Positions 1-13,122 of a DNA stretch of 64,000 nucleotides are shown here, piece after piece; the first letter of the stretch is position 1; every line of letters begins with the position of its first letter. Position numbers and translations under genes: made by a program. The notes below the pieces were generated by a model. It did no database searches. It saw only the letters and a program-made list of their open reading frames with translations, and was not told where the DNA came from. This DNA comes from Fasciola hepatica (Eukaryota; Platyhelminthes; Trematoda; Plagiorchiida; Fasciolidae), in NCBI GenBank assembly GCA_948099385.1, contig CANUEZ040000205.1, forward strand, positions 434,001 to 498,000, read 5' to 3'.

Positions 1-433
1 GCTTCTTACAGTGAGAAAAAAATTCTCGCACACCGATCCAACCCTATGTTCCATCACTTCTCCATTTATGGGCCTAAGTAAAACCAAGCCATTCCTTTAT
101 GAACAATCCACACAAATTGCTGATACAATGCAATTGAGCAGTAGCAGAGTAGATTTGTATAATCTGATTCTCCATGCAGCTCGAACACTGAACTGACCAT
201 TGAAAATTTTAGAAGCACTGTACAGCTGTTTGATCCCCTAAGGGAATCATGAGCATTGCAAATGGACCGAGTCCACACGGGGACACGTACAAGGGTTGGG
301 GTGAACGATTGTCAATATGACACTCGAAACGCAAGGCTATCCGATATGGCTCTGAACGCTTTGTTCAACGTATACACTACATGATATTGCACACTCCCCA
401 AACTGGCTTCGGCTTTCAAATTGGCTTTTTACC

Positions 434-856
434 GTGAGAACAAAATTCTCGCACACCGATCCAATCCTATGTTCCATCACTTCTCCATTTATGGGCCTAA
501 GTAAAACCAAGGCATTCCCTTATGAACAATCCACACAAATTGCTGATACAATGCAATTGAGCAGTAGCAGAGTAGATTTGTATAATATGATTCTCTATGC
601 AGCTCGAACATTGAACTGACCATTGGAAATTCTGGAAGCACTGTACAGCTGTTTGATCCCCTAAGGGAATCATGAGCATTGCAAATGGACCGAGTCCACA
701 CGGGGACACGTACAAGGGTTGGGGTGAACGATTGTCAATAGAACACCCGAACCACAAGGCTATCCGATATGGCTCTGGACGCTTTGTTCAACATATACAC
801 TACATGATATAGCACACTCCCCAAACTGGCTTCGGCTTTCAAATTGGCTTTTTACA
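434..856. repeat. Representative 423-bp monomer
   Basis: Chosen as an ordinary copy to describe the unit. In order it has: a gtgagaac start and a block with tctcgcacaccgatcc; an AT-rich middle (gatttgtataatatgatt) where one subtype splits into an 'atatgattct' or 'atctgattcg' form; a conserved near-palindrome at 654-672; a G-rich stretch around acacggggacacg and gggttggggtg; a linker with gatatggctctg; and a tail ending in ggcttcggctttcaaattggc followed by five T. Both strands show 60-86 codon open stretches bounded by stops inside the unit. I recognise no known satellite, transposon end, ribozyme or RNA gene in it. Confidence 0.9.
654..672. repeat. Conserved imperfect hairpin in each monomer (example copy)
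   Basis: The 19-bp segment tgatcccctaagggaatca can fold on itself: TGAT pairs with ATCA, one C/A mismatch follows, then CCC pairs with GGG around a 3-base TAA loop. It recurs in nearly every monomer; the commonest change is one C in the left arm (gatccgct or gatccact variants, e.g. 2772, 3618, 4887, 9118, 39150). Conservation may simply reflect homogenisation of the array. A protein-binding or replication role is possible but unsupported. Confidence 0.6.
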
Positions 857-3393
857 GTGAGAACAAAATTCTCGCACACCGATCCAATCCTATGTTCCAT
901 CACTTCTCCATTTATGGGCCTAAGTAAAACCAAGGCATTCCCTTATGAACAATATACAAATATTGCTGATAAAATGCAATTGAGCAGTAGCAGAGTAGAT
1001 TTGTATAATATGATTCTCTATGCAGCTCGAACATTGAACTGACCATTGAAAATTCTGGAAGCACTGTACAGCTGTTTGATCCCCTAAGGGAATCATGAGC
1101 ATTGCAAATGGACCGAGTCCACACGGGGACACGTACAAGGGTTGGGGTGAACGATTGTCAATAGAACATCCGAACCACTAGGATATCCGATATGGGTCTG
1201 AACGCTTTGTTCAACATATACACTACATGATATAGCACACTCCTCAAACTGGCTTCGGCTTTCAAATTGGCTTTTTAGGGTGAAAAAAAATTCTCGCACA
1301 CCGATCCAACCCTATGTTCCATCACTTCTCCATTTATGGGCCTAAGTAAATCCAAGGCATTCGCTAATGAACAATATACAAATATTGCTGACACAAGGCA
1401 ATTGAGCAGTAGCAGAGTAGATTTGTATAATCTGATTCGCAAGGCAGCTCGAACCCTGAAGTGACCATTGAAAATGATGGAAGCACTGTACAGCTGTTTG
1501 ATCCCCTAAGGGAATCATGAGCATTGCAAATGGACCGAGTCCACACGGGGACACGTACAAGGGTTGGGGTGAACGATTGTCAATAGAACACCCGAACCAC
1601 AAGGCTATCCGATATGGCTCTGAACGCTTTGTTCAACATATACACTACATGATATAGCACACTCCCCAAACTGGCTTCGGCTTTCAAATTGGCTTTTTGC
1701 ATTGAGAACCAAATTCTCGCACACCGATCCAATCCTATGTTCCATCACTTCTCCATTTATGGGCCTAAGTAAAACCAAGCCATTCCCATATGAACAATCC
1801 ACACAAATTGCTGATACAATGCAATTGAGCAGTAGCAGAGTAGATTTGTATAATATGATTCTCCATGCAGCTTGAACACTGAACTGACCATTGAAAATTA
1901 TGGAAGCACTGTACAACTGTTTGATCCCCTAAGGGAATCATGAGCATTGCAAATGGACCGAGTCCACACGGGGACACGTACAAGGGTTGGGGTGAACGAT
2001 TGTCAATAGAACACCCGAACCACAAGGCTATCCGATATGGCTCTGGACGCTTTGTTCAACATATACACTACATGATATAGCACACTCCCCAAACTGGCTT
2101 CGGCTTTCAAATTGGCTTTTTACGGTGAGAAACAAATTCTCGCACACCGATCCAATCCTATGTTCCATCACTTCTCCATTTATGGGCCTAAGTAAAACCA
2201 AGGTATTCGCTGATGAACAATGTAGACAAATTGCTGATACAATGCAATTGAGCAGTAGCAGAGTAGATTTGTATAATATGATTCTCTATGCAGCTCGAAC
2301 ATTGAACTGACCATTGAAAATTCTGGAAGCACTGTACAGCTGTTTGATCCCCTAAGGGAATCATGAGCATTGCAAATGGACCGAGTCCACACGGGGACAC
2401 GTACAAGGGTTGGGGTGAACGATTGTCAATAGAACACCCGAACCACAAGGCTATCCGATATGGCTCTGAACGCTTTGTTCAACATATACACTACATGATA
2501 TAGCACACTCCCTAAACTGGCTTCGGCTTTCAAATTGGCTTTTTGCAGTGAGAACCAAATTCTCGCACACCGATCCAATCCTATGTTCCATCACTTCTCC
2601 ATTTATGGGCCTAAGTTCAACCAAGGCATTCGCTGATGAACAATGTACACAAATTGCTGATACAATGCAATTGAGCAGTAGCAGAGTAGATTTGTATAAT
2701 ATGATTCTCCATGCAGCTTGAACACTGAACTGACCATTGAAAATTCTGGAAGCACTGTACAGCTGTTTGATCCGCTAAGGGAATCATGAGCATTGCAAAT
2801 GGACCGTGTCTACACGGGGACACGTACAAGGGTTGGGGTGAACGATTGTCAATAGAACACCCGAACCACAAGGCTATCCGATATGGCTCTGAACGCTTTG
2901 TTCAACATATACACTACATGATATAGCACACTCCCTAAACTGGCTTCGGCTTTCAAATTGGCTTTTTACAGTGAGAACAAAATTCTCGCACACCGATCCA
3001 ATCCTATGTTCCACCACTTCGCCATTTATGGGCCTAAGTAAAACCAAGCCATTCCCTTATGAAAAATCTACACAAATTGCTGATACAATGCAATTGAGCA
3101 GTAGCAGAGTAGATTTGTATAATCTGATTCTCCATGCAGCTTGAACACTGAACTGACCATTGAAAATGATGGAAGCACTGTACAGCTGTTTGATCCCCTA
3201 AGGGAATCATGAGCATTGCAAATGGACCGAGTCCACACGGGGACACGTACAAGGGTTGGGGTGAACGATTGTCAATAGAACACCCGAACCACAAGGCTAT
3301 CCGATATGGCTCTGAACGCTTTGTTCAACATATACACTACATGATATAGCACACTCCTCAAAATGGCTTCGGCTTTCGCTTTCGCTTTTTACG

Positions 3394-6300
3394 GTGAGAA
3401 CCAAATTCTCGCACACCGATCCAATCCTATGTTCCATCACTTCTCCATTTATGGGCCTAAGTTCAACCAAGGCATTCGCTGATGAACAATGTACACAAAT
3501 TGCTGATACAATGCAATTGAGCAGTAGCAGAGTAGATTTGTATAATATGATTCTCCATGCAGCTTGAACACTGAACTGACCATTGAAAATTCTGGAAGCA
3601 CTGTACAGCTGTTTGATCCGCTAAGGGAATCATGAGCATTGCAAATGGACCGAGTCCACACGGGGACACGTACAAGGGTTGGGGTGAACGATTGTCAATA
3701 GAACACCCGAACCACAAGGCTATCCGATATGGCTCTGAACGCTTTGTTCAACATATACACTACATGATATAGCACACTCCCTAAACTGGCTTCGGCTTTC
3801 AAATTGGCTTTTTACAGTGAGAAAAAAATTCTCGCACACCGATCCAATCCTATGTTCCACCACTTCGCCATTTATGGGCCTAAGTAAAACCAAGCCATTC
3901 CCTTATGAAAAATCTACACAAATTGCTGATACAATGCAATTGAGCAGTAGCAGAGTAGATTTGTATAATCTGATTCTCCATGCAGCTTGAACACTGAACT
4001 GACCATTGAAAATGATGGAAGCACTGTACAGCTGTTTGATCCCCTAAGGGAATCATGAGCATTGCAAATGGACCGAGTCCACACGGGGACACGTACAAGG
4101 GTTGGGGTGAACGATTGTCAATAGAACACCCGAACCACAAGGCTATCCGATATGGCTCTGAACGCTTTGTTCAACATATACACTACATGATATAGCACAC
4201 TCCCCAAACTGGCTTCGGCTTTCAAATTGGCTTTTTACCGTGAGAACAAAATTCTCGCACACCGATCCAATCCTATGTTCCATCACTTCTCCATTTATGG
4301 GTCTAAGTAAAACCAAGGCATTCCCTTTTGAAAAATCTACACAAATTGCTGATACAATGCAATTGAGCAGTAGCAGAGTAGATTTGTATAATCTGATTCG
4401 CAATGCAGCTTGAACACTGAACGGACCATTGAAAATTCTGGAAGCACTGTACAGCTGTTTGATCCCCTAAGGGAATCATGAGCATTGCAAATGGACCGAG
4501 TCCACACGGGGACACGTACAAGGGTTGGGGTGAACGATTGTCAATAGAACACCCGAACCACAAGGCTATCCGATATGGCTCTGAACGCTTTGTTCAACAT
4601 ATACACTACATGATATAGCACACTCCCTAAACTGGCTTCGGCTTTCAAATTGGCTTTTTGCATTGAGAACCAAATTCTCGCACACAGATCCAATCCTATG
4701 TTCCAACACTTCGCCATTTATGGGCCTAAGTAAAACCAAGACATTCCCATGTGATCAATCCACACAAATTGCTGATATAATGCAATTGAGCAGTAGCAGA
4801 GTAGATTTGTATAATATGATTCTCCATGCAGCTTGAACACTGAACTGACCATTGAAAATAATGGAAGCACCGTACAGCTGTTTGATCCACTAAGGGAATC
4901 ATGAGCATTGCAAATGGACCGAGTCCACACGGGGACACGTACAATGGTTGGGGTGAACGATTGTCAATAGAACACCCGAACCACAGGACTATCAGATATG
5001 GGTCTGAAGTCTTTGTTCATTGTATAACGTTCATGATATAGCACTTTCCCCAAACTGCCTTCGGCTTTCAAATTGGCTTTTTACCGTGAGAACAAAATTC
5101 TCGCACACCGATCCAATCCTATGTTCCATCACTTCTCCATTTATGGGCCTAAGTTCAACCAAGGCATTCCCTTATGAACAATCCACACAAATTGCTGATA
5201 CACGGCAACTGAGCAATAGCAGAGTAGATTTGTATAATGTGATTCTCCATGCAGCTTGAACACTGAACTGACCATTGAAAATTATGGAAGCACTGTACAG
5301 ATGTTTGATCCCCTAAGGGAATCATGAGCATTGCAAATAGACCGAGTCTACACGGGGACACGTACAAGGGTTGGGGTGAACGATTGTCAATAGAACACCC
5401 GAACAACAAGGCTATCCGATATGGCTCTGAACGCTTTGTTCAACATATACACTACATGATATAGCACACTCCCCAAACTGGCTTCGGCTTTCAAATTGGC
5501 TTTTTACGGTGAGAACAAAATTCTCGCACACCGATCCAATCCTATGTTCCATCACTTCTCCATTTATGGGCCTAAGTTCAACCAAGGCATTCCCTTATGA
5601 AAAATCTACACAAATTGCTGATACAATGCAATTGAGCAGTAGCAGAGTAGATTTGTATAATCTGATTCGCAATGCAGCTGGAACACTGAACTGACCATTG
5701 AAATTTCTGGAAGCACTGTACAGCTGTTTGATCCCCTAAGGGAATCATTAGCATTGCAAATGGACCGAGTCCACACGGGGACACGTACAAGGGTTGGGGT
5801 GAACGATTGTCAATAGAACACCCGAACCACAAGGCTATCCGATATGGGTCTGAACGCTTTGTTCAACATATACACTACATGATATAGCACACTCCCCAAA
5901 CTGGCTTCGGCTTTCAAATTGGCTTTTTACCGTGAGAACAAAATTCTCGCACATCGATCCAATCCTATGTTCCACCACTTCTCCATTTATGGGCCTAAGT
6001 AAAACCAAGCCATTCCCTTATGAAAAATCTACACAAATTGCTGATACAATGCAATTGAGCAGTAGCAGAGTAGATTTGTATAATATGATTCTCCATGCAG
6101 CTTGAACACTGAACTGACCATTGAAAATTATGGAAGCACTGTACAGCTGTTTGATCCCCTAAGGGAATCATGAGCATTGCAAATGGACCGAGTCCACACG
6201 GGGACACGTACAAGGGTTGGGGTGAACGATTGTCAATAGAACACCCGAACCACAAGGCTATCCGATATGGCTCTGAACGCTTTGTTCAACATATACACTA

Positions 6301-7200
6301 CATGATATAGCACACTCCTCAAAATGGCTTCGGCTTTCGCTTTCGCTTTTTAAGGTGAGAACAAAATTCTCGCACACCGATCCAATCCTATATTTCATCA
6401 CTTCTCCATTTATGGGTCTAAGTAAAACCAAGGCATTCCCTTATGAACAATCCACACAAATTGCTGATACAATGCAATTGAGCAGTAGCAGAGTAGATTT
6501 GTATAATATGATTCTCTATGCAGCTCGAACCCTGAAGTGACCATTGAAATTTCTGGAAGCACTGTACAGCTGTTTGATCCCCTAAGGGAATCATTAGCAT
6601 TGCAAATGGACCGAGTCCACACGGGGACACGTACAAGGGTTGGGGTGAACGATTGTCAATAGAACACCCGAACCACAAGGCTATCCGATATGGGTCTGAA
6701 CGCTTTGTTCAACATATACACTACATGATGTAGCACACTCCCCAAACTGGCTTCGGCTTTCAAATTGGCTTTTTACCGTGAGAACAAAATTCTCGCACAC
6801 AGATCCAATCCTATGTTCCACCACTTCTCCATTTATGGGCCTAAGTAAAACCAAGCCATTCCCTTATGAAAAATCTACACAAATTGCTGATACAATGCAA
6901 TTGAGCAGTAGCAGAGTAGATTTGTATAATATGATTCTCCATGCAGCTTGAACACTGAACTGACCATTGAAAATGATGGAAGCACTGTACAGCTGTTTGA
7001 TCCCCTAAGGGAATCATGAGCATTGCAAATGGACCGAGTCCACACGGGGACACGTACAAGGGTTGGGGTGAACGATTGTCAATAGAACACCCGAACCACA
7101 AGGCTATCCGATATGGCTCTGAACGCTTTGTTCAACATATACACTACATGATATAGCACACTCCACAAACTGGCTTCGGCTTTCAAATTGGCTTTTTACC
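3394..7200. repeat. Higher-order block, first copy (13-unit offset)
   Basis: Nine consecutive monomers here match, in order and in subtype, nine monomers at 8893-12699, an offset of 5499 bp or 13 monomers. Diagnostic shared oddities include the catgtgatcaatcc/caatggttgg monomer at 4663 and 10162, the cacggcaactgagcaatagc monomer at 5086 and 10585, and the tatatttcatcac monomer at 6355 and 11854. The monomer at 4240 does not match its partner at 9739, which looks like the monomer at 8893 instead. A few substitutions also differ, for example at the start of the 5086/10585 monomers. This is a segmental duplication within the array with one monomer later replaced. Confidence 0.85.
4984..5064. repeat. 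Divergent 'B' linker subtype (first of 16)
   Basis: In most monomers the linker reads gatatggctctgaacgc followed by caacatatacactacatg. In this copy the 81-bp linker instead has gatatgggtctgaagtc followed by cattgtataacgttcatg and ends ccaaactgccttcgg. The length is the same but many bases differ. The same B form occurs at about 10483, 18097, 19366, 21904, 23173, 25711, 26980, 29941, 31633, 37132, 38400, 42630, 44322, 46014 and 47706. It usually follows a monomer carrying the catgtgatcaatcc and gatataatgc variants, so it marks a distinct subtype. Gaps between B linkers, in monomers, are 13, 18, 3, 6, 3, 6, 3, 7, 4, 13, 3, 10, 4, 4 and 4. Confidence 0.9.
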
Positions 7201-8892
7201 GTGAGAACAAAATTCTCGCACACAGATCCAATCCTATGTTCCACCACTTCTCCATTTATGGGCCTAAGTAAAACCAAGCCATTCCCTTATGAAAAATCTA
7301 CACAAATTGCTGATACAATGCAATTGAGCAGTAGCAGAGTAGATTTGTATAATATGATTCTCCATGCAGCTTGAACACTGAACTGACCATTGAAAATTCT
7401 GGAAGCACTGTACAGCTGTTTGATCCCCTAAGGGAATCATGAGCATTGCAAATGGACCGAGTCCACACGGGGACACGTACAACGGTTGGGGTGAACGATT
7501 GTCAATAGAACACCCGAACCACAAGGCTATCCGATATGGCTCTGAACGCTTTGTTCAACATATACACTACATGATATAGCACACTCCTCAAAATGGCTTC
7601 GGCTTTAGCTTTCGCTTTTTACGGTGAGAACAAAATTCTCGCACACCGATCCAATCCTATGTTTCATCACTTCTCCATTTATGGGTCTAAGTAAAACCAA
7701 GGCATTCCCTTATGAACAATCCACACAAATTGCTGATACAATGCAATTGAGCAGTAGCAGAGTAGATTTGTATAATATGATTCTCCATGCAGCTCGAACC
7801 CTGAAGTGACCATTGAAATTTCTGGAAGCACTGTACAGCTGTTTGATCCCCTAAGGGAATCATTAGCATTGCAAATGGACCGAGTCCACACGGGGACACG
7901 TACAAGGGTTGGGGTGAACGATTGTCAATAGAACACCCGAACCACAAGGCTATCCGATATGGCTCTGAACGCTTTGTTCAACATATACACTACATGATAT
8001 AGCACACTCCCCAAACTGGCTTCGGCTTTCAAATTGGCATTTTAGGGTGAAAAAAAAATTCTCGCACACCGATCCAATCCTATGTTCCACCACTTCTCCA
8101 TTTATGGGCCTAAGTAAAACCAAGCCATTCCCTTATGAAAAATCTACACAAATTGCTGATACAATGCAATTGAGCAGTAGCAGAGTAGATTTGTATAATA
8201 TGATTCTCCATGCAGCTTGAACACTGAACTGACCATTGAAAATTCTGGAAGCACTGTACAGCTGTTTGATCCCCTAAGGGAATCATGAGCATTGCAAATG
8301 GACCGAGTCCACACGGGGACACGTACAACGGTTGGGGTGAACGATTGTCAATAGAACACCCGAACCACAAGGCTATCCGATATGGCTCTGAACGCTTTGT
8401 TCAACATATACACTACATGATATAGCACACTCCCCAAACTGGCTTCGGCTTTCAAATTGGCTTTTTACCGTGAGAACAAAATTCTCGCACACCGATCCAA
8501 TCCTATGTTTCATCACTTCTCCATTTATGGGTCTAAGTAAAACCAAGGCATTCCCTTATGAACAATCCACACAAATTGCTGATACAATGCAATTGAGCAG
8601 TAGCAGAGTAGATTTGTATAATATGATTCTCCATGCAGCTCGAACCCTGAAGTGACCATTGAAATTTCTGGAAGCACTGTACAGCTGTTTGATCCCCTAA
8701 GGGAATCATTAGCATTGCAAATGGACCGAGTCCACACGGGGGCACGTACAAGGGTTGGGGTGAACGATTGTCAATAGAACACCCGAACCACAAGGCTATC
8801 CGATATGGCTCTGAACGCTTTGTTCAACATATACACTACATGATATAGCACACTCCCCAAACTGGCTTCGGCTTTCAAATTGGCATTTTAGG

Positions 8893-11800
8893 GTGAAAAA
8901 AAAATTCTCGCACACCGATCCAATCCTATGTTCCATCACTTCTCCATTTATGGGCCTAAGTTCAACCAAGGCATTCGCTGATGAACAATGTACACAAATT
9001 GCTGATACAATGCAATTGAGCAGTAGCAGAGTAGATTTGTATAATATGATTCTCCATGCAGCTTGAACACTGAACTGACCATTGAAAATTCTGGAAGCAC
9101 TGTACAGCTGTTTGATCCGCTAAGGGAATCATGAGCATTGCAAATGGACCGAGTCCACACGGGGACACGTACAAGGGTTGGGGTGAACGATTGTCAATAG
9201 AACACCCGAACCACAAGGCTATCCGATATGGCTCTGAACGCTTTGTTCAACATATACACTACATGATATAGCACACTCCCTAAACTGGCTTCGGCTTTCA
9301 AATTGGCTTTTTACAGTGAGAACAAAATTCTCGCACACCGATCCAATCCTATGTTCCACCACTTCGCCATTTATGGGCCTAAGTAAAACCAAGCCATTCC
9401 CTTATGAAAAATCTACACAAATTGCTGATACAATGCAATTGAGCAGTAGCAGAGTAGATTTGTATAATCTGATTCTCCATGCAGCTTGAACACTGAACTG
9501 ACCATTGAAAATGATGGAAGCACTGTACAGCTGTTTGATCCCCTAAGGGAATCATGAGCATTGCAAATGGACCGAGTCCACACGGGGACACGTACAAGGG
9601 TTGGGGTGAACGATTGTCAATAGAACACCCGAACCACAAGGCTATCCGATATGGCTCTGAACGCTTTGTTCAACATATACACTACATGATATAGCACACT
9701 CCCCAAACTGGCTTCGGCTTTCAAATTGGCTTTTTACCGTGAGAACAAAATTCTCGCACACCGATCCAATCCTATGTTCCATCACTTCTCCATTTATGGG
9801 CCTAAGTTCAACCAAGGCATTCGCTGATGAACAATGTACACAAATTGCTGATACAATGCAATTGAGCAGTAGCAGAGTAGATTTGTATAATATGATTCTC
9901 CATGCAGCTTGAACACTGAACTGACCATTGAAAATTCTGGAAGCACTGTACAGCTGTTTGATCCGCTAAGGGAATCATGAGCATTGCAAATGGACCGAGT
10001 CCACACGGGGACACGTACAAGGGTTGGGGTGAACGATTGTCAATAGAACACCCGAACCACAAGGCTATCCGATATGGCTCTGAACGCTTTGTTCAACATA
10101 TACACTACATGATATAGCACACTCCCTAAACTGGCTTCGGCTTTCAAATTGGCTTTTTGCATTGAGAACCAAATTCTCGCACACAGATCCAATCCTATGT
10201 TCCAACACTTCGCCATTTATGGGCCTAAGTAAAACCAAGACATTCCCATGTGATCAATCCACACAAATTGCTGATATAATGCAATTGAGCAGTAGCAGAG
10301 TAGATTTGTATAATATGATTCTCCATGCAGCTTGAACACTGAACTGACCATTGAAAATAATGGAAGCACCGTACAGCTGTTTGATCCACTAAGGGAATCA
10401 TGAGCATTGCAAATGGACCGAGTCCACACGGGGACACGTACAATGGTTGGGGTGAACGATTGTCAATAGAACACCCGAACCACAGGACTATCAGATATGG
10501 GTCTGAAGTCTTTGTTCATTGTATAACGTTCATGATATAGCACTTTCCCCAAACTGCCTTCGGCTTTCAAATTGGCTTTTTACGGTGAGAACCAAATTCT
10601 CGCACACCGATCCAATCCTATGTTCCATCACTTCTCCATTTATGGGCCTAAGTTCAACCAAGGCATTCCCTTATGAACAATCCACACAAATTGCTGATAC
10701 ACGGCAACTGAGCAATAGCAGAGTAGATTTGTATAATGTGATTCTCCATGCAGCTTGAACACTGAACTGACCATTGAAAATTATGGAAGCACTGTACAGA
10801 TGTTTGATCCCCTAAGGGAATCATGAGCATTGCAAATAGACCGAGTCTACACGGGGACACGTACAAGGGTTGGGGTGAACGATTGTCAATAGAACACCCG
10901 AACAACAAGGCTATCCGATATGGCTCTGAACGCTTTGTTCAACATATACACTACATGATATAGCACACTCCCCAAACTGGCTTCGGCTTTCAAATTGGCT
11001 TTTTACGGTGAGAACAAAATTCTCGCACACCGATCCAATCCTATGTTCCATCACTTCTCCATTTATGGGCCTAAGTTCAACCAAGGCATTCCCTTATGAA
11101 AAATCTACACAAATTGCTGATACAATGCAATTGAGCAGTAGCAGAGTAGATTTGTATAATCTGATTCGCAATGCAGCTGGAACACTGAACTGACCATTGA
11201 AATTTCTGGAAGCACTGTACAGCTGTTTGATCCCCTAAGGGAATCATTAGCATTGCAAATGGACCGAGTCCACACGGGGACACGTACAAGGGTTGGGGTG
11301 AACGATTGTCAATAGAACACCCGAACCACAAGGCTATCCGATATGGGTCTGAACGCTTTGTTCAACATATACACTACATGATATAGCACACTCCCCAAAC
11401 TGGCTTCGGCTTTCAAATTGGCTTTTTACCGTGAGAACAAAATTCTCGCACATCGATCCAATCCTATGTTCCACCACTTCTCCATTTATGGGCCTAAGTA
11501 AAACCAAGCCATTCCCTTATGAAAAATCTACACAAATTGCTGATACAATGCAATTGAGCAGTAGCAGAGTAGATTTGTATAATATGATTCTCCATGCAGC
11601 TTGAACACTGAACTGACCATTGAAAATTATGGAAGCACTGTACAGCTGTTTGATCCCCTAAGGGAATCATGAGCATTGCAAATGGACCGAGTCCACACGG
11701 GGACACGTACAAGGGTTGGGGTGAACGATTGTCAATAGAACACCCGAACCACAAGGCTATCCGATATGGCTCTGAACGCTTTGTTCAACATATACACTAC

Positions 11801-12699
11801 ATGATATAGCACACTCCTCAAAATGGCTTCGGCTTTCGCTTTCGCTTTTTAAGGTGAGAACAAAATTCTCGCACACCGATCCAATCCTATATTTCATCAC
11901 TTCTCCATTTATGGGTCTAAGTAAAACCAAGGCATTCCCTTATGAACAATCCACACAAATTGCTGATACAATGCAATTGAGCAGTAGCAGAGTAGATTTG
12001 TATAATATGATTCTCTATGCAGCTCGAACCCTGAAGTGACCATTGAAATTTCTGGAAGCACTGTACAGCTGTTTGATCCCCTAAGGGAATCATTAGCATT
12101 GCAAATGGACCGAGTCCACACGGGGACACGTACAAGGGTTGGGGTGAACGATTGTCAATAGAACACCCGAACCACAAGGCTATCCGATATGGGTCTGAAC
12201 GCTTTGTTCAACATATACACTACATGATGTAGCACACTCCCCAAACTGGCTTCGGCTTTCAAATTGGCTTTTTACCGTGAGAACAAAATTCTCGCACACA
12301 GATCCAATCCTATGTTCCACCACTTCTCCATTTATGGGCCTAAGTAAAACCAAGCCATTCCCTTATGAAAAATCTACACAAATTGCTGATACAATGCAAT
12401 TGAGCAGTAGCAGAGTAGATTTGTATAATATGATTCTCCATGCAGCTTGAACACTGAACTGACCATTGAAAATGATGGAAGCACTGTACAGCTGTTTGAT
12501 CCCCTAAGGGAATCATGAGCATTGCAAATGGACCGAGTCCACACGGGGACACGTACAAGGGTTGGGGTGAACGATTGTCAATAGAACACCCGAACCACAA
12601 GGCTATCCGATATGGCTCTGAACGCTTTGTTCAACATATACACTACATGATATAGCACACTCCTCAAAATGGCTTCGGCTTTAGCTTTCGCTTTTTACG
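8893..12699. repeat. Higher-order block, second copy (13-unit offset)
   Basis: This is the partner of 3394-7200. The part at 11431-12699 is duplicated once more at 13123-14391, an offset of 4 monomers or 1692 bp, so three monomers exist in three near-identical sets. The monomer at 9739 is nearly identical to the one at 8893 rather than to 4240, which points to local gene conversion or a replacement of one unit after the larger duplication. Confidence 0.85.
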
Positions 12700-13122
12700 G
12701 TGAGAACAAAATTCTCGCACACCGATCCAATCCTATGTTTCATCACTTCTCCATTTATGGGTCTAAGTAAAACCAAGGCATTCCCTTATGAACAATCCAC
12801 ACAAATTGCTGATACAATGCAATTGAGCAGTAGCAGAGTAGATTTGTATAATCTGATTCGCAATGCAGCTGGAACACTGAACTGACCATTGAAATTTCTG
12901 GAAGCACTGTACAGCTGTTTGATCCCCTAAGGGAATCATTAGCATTGCAAATGGACCGAGTCCACACGGGGACACGTACAAGGGTTGGGGTGAACGATTG
13001 TCAATAGAACACCCGAACCACAAGGCTATCCGATATGGGTCTGAACGCTTTGTTCAACATATACACTACATGATATAGCACACTCCCCAAACTGGCTTCG
13101 GCTTTCAAATTGGCTTTTTACC
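12700..13122. repeat. Chimeric monomer marking a 4-unit duplication junction
   Basis: The left part carries the variants of the monomers at 7624 and 14392 (ggtgagaacaaaa, atgtttcatcac, gaacaatccac). The right part carries the variants of the monomers at 5509 and 11008 (atctgattcgcaatgcagctgg, cattgaaatttctgg, gatatgggtctg). The switch lies between about 12795 and 12855. The three monomers before it (11431-12699) and the three after it (13123-14391) are the same set. This is what an unequal exchange that duplicated a 1692-bp, 4-monomer segment would leave behind. Confidence 0.8.

Noticed and set aside
434..856. tRNA, 5S, spliced-leader or Pol III unit in the monomer (run of T5, partial B-box-like ggttcgggtgttc on the minus strand)
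   Set aside because: No A box at proper spacing, no cloverleaf and no recognisable 5S or spliced-leader sequence.
434..856. CENP-B box
   Set aside because: No segment keeps the essential TTCG...A..CGGG pattern on either strand.
2205..2240. Hammerhead ribozyme (gctgatgaacaa in some monomers, as in some flatworm satellites)
   Set aside because: The required GAAA partner and flanking helices are not present and most monomers lack the CTGATGA core.
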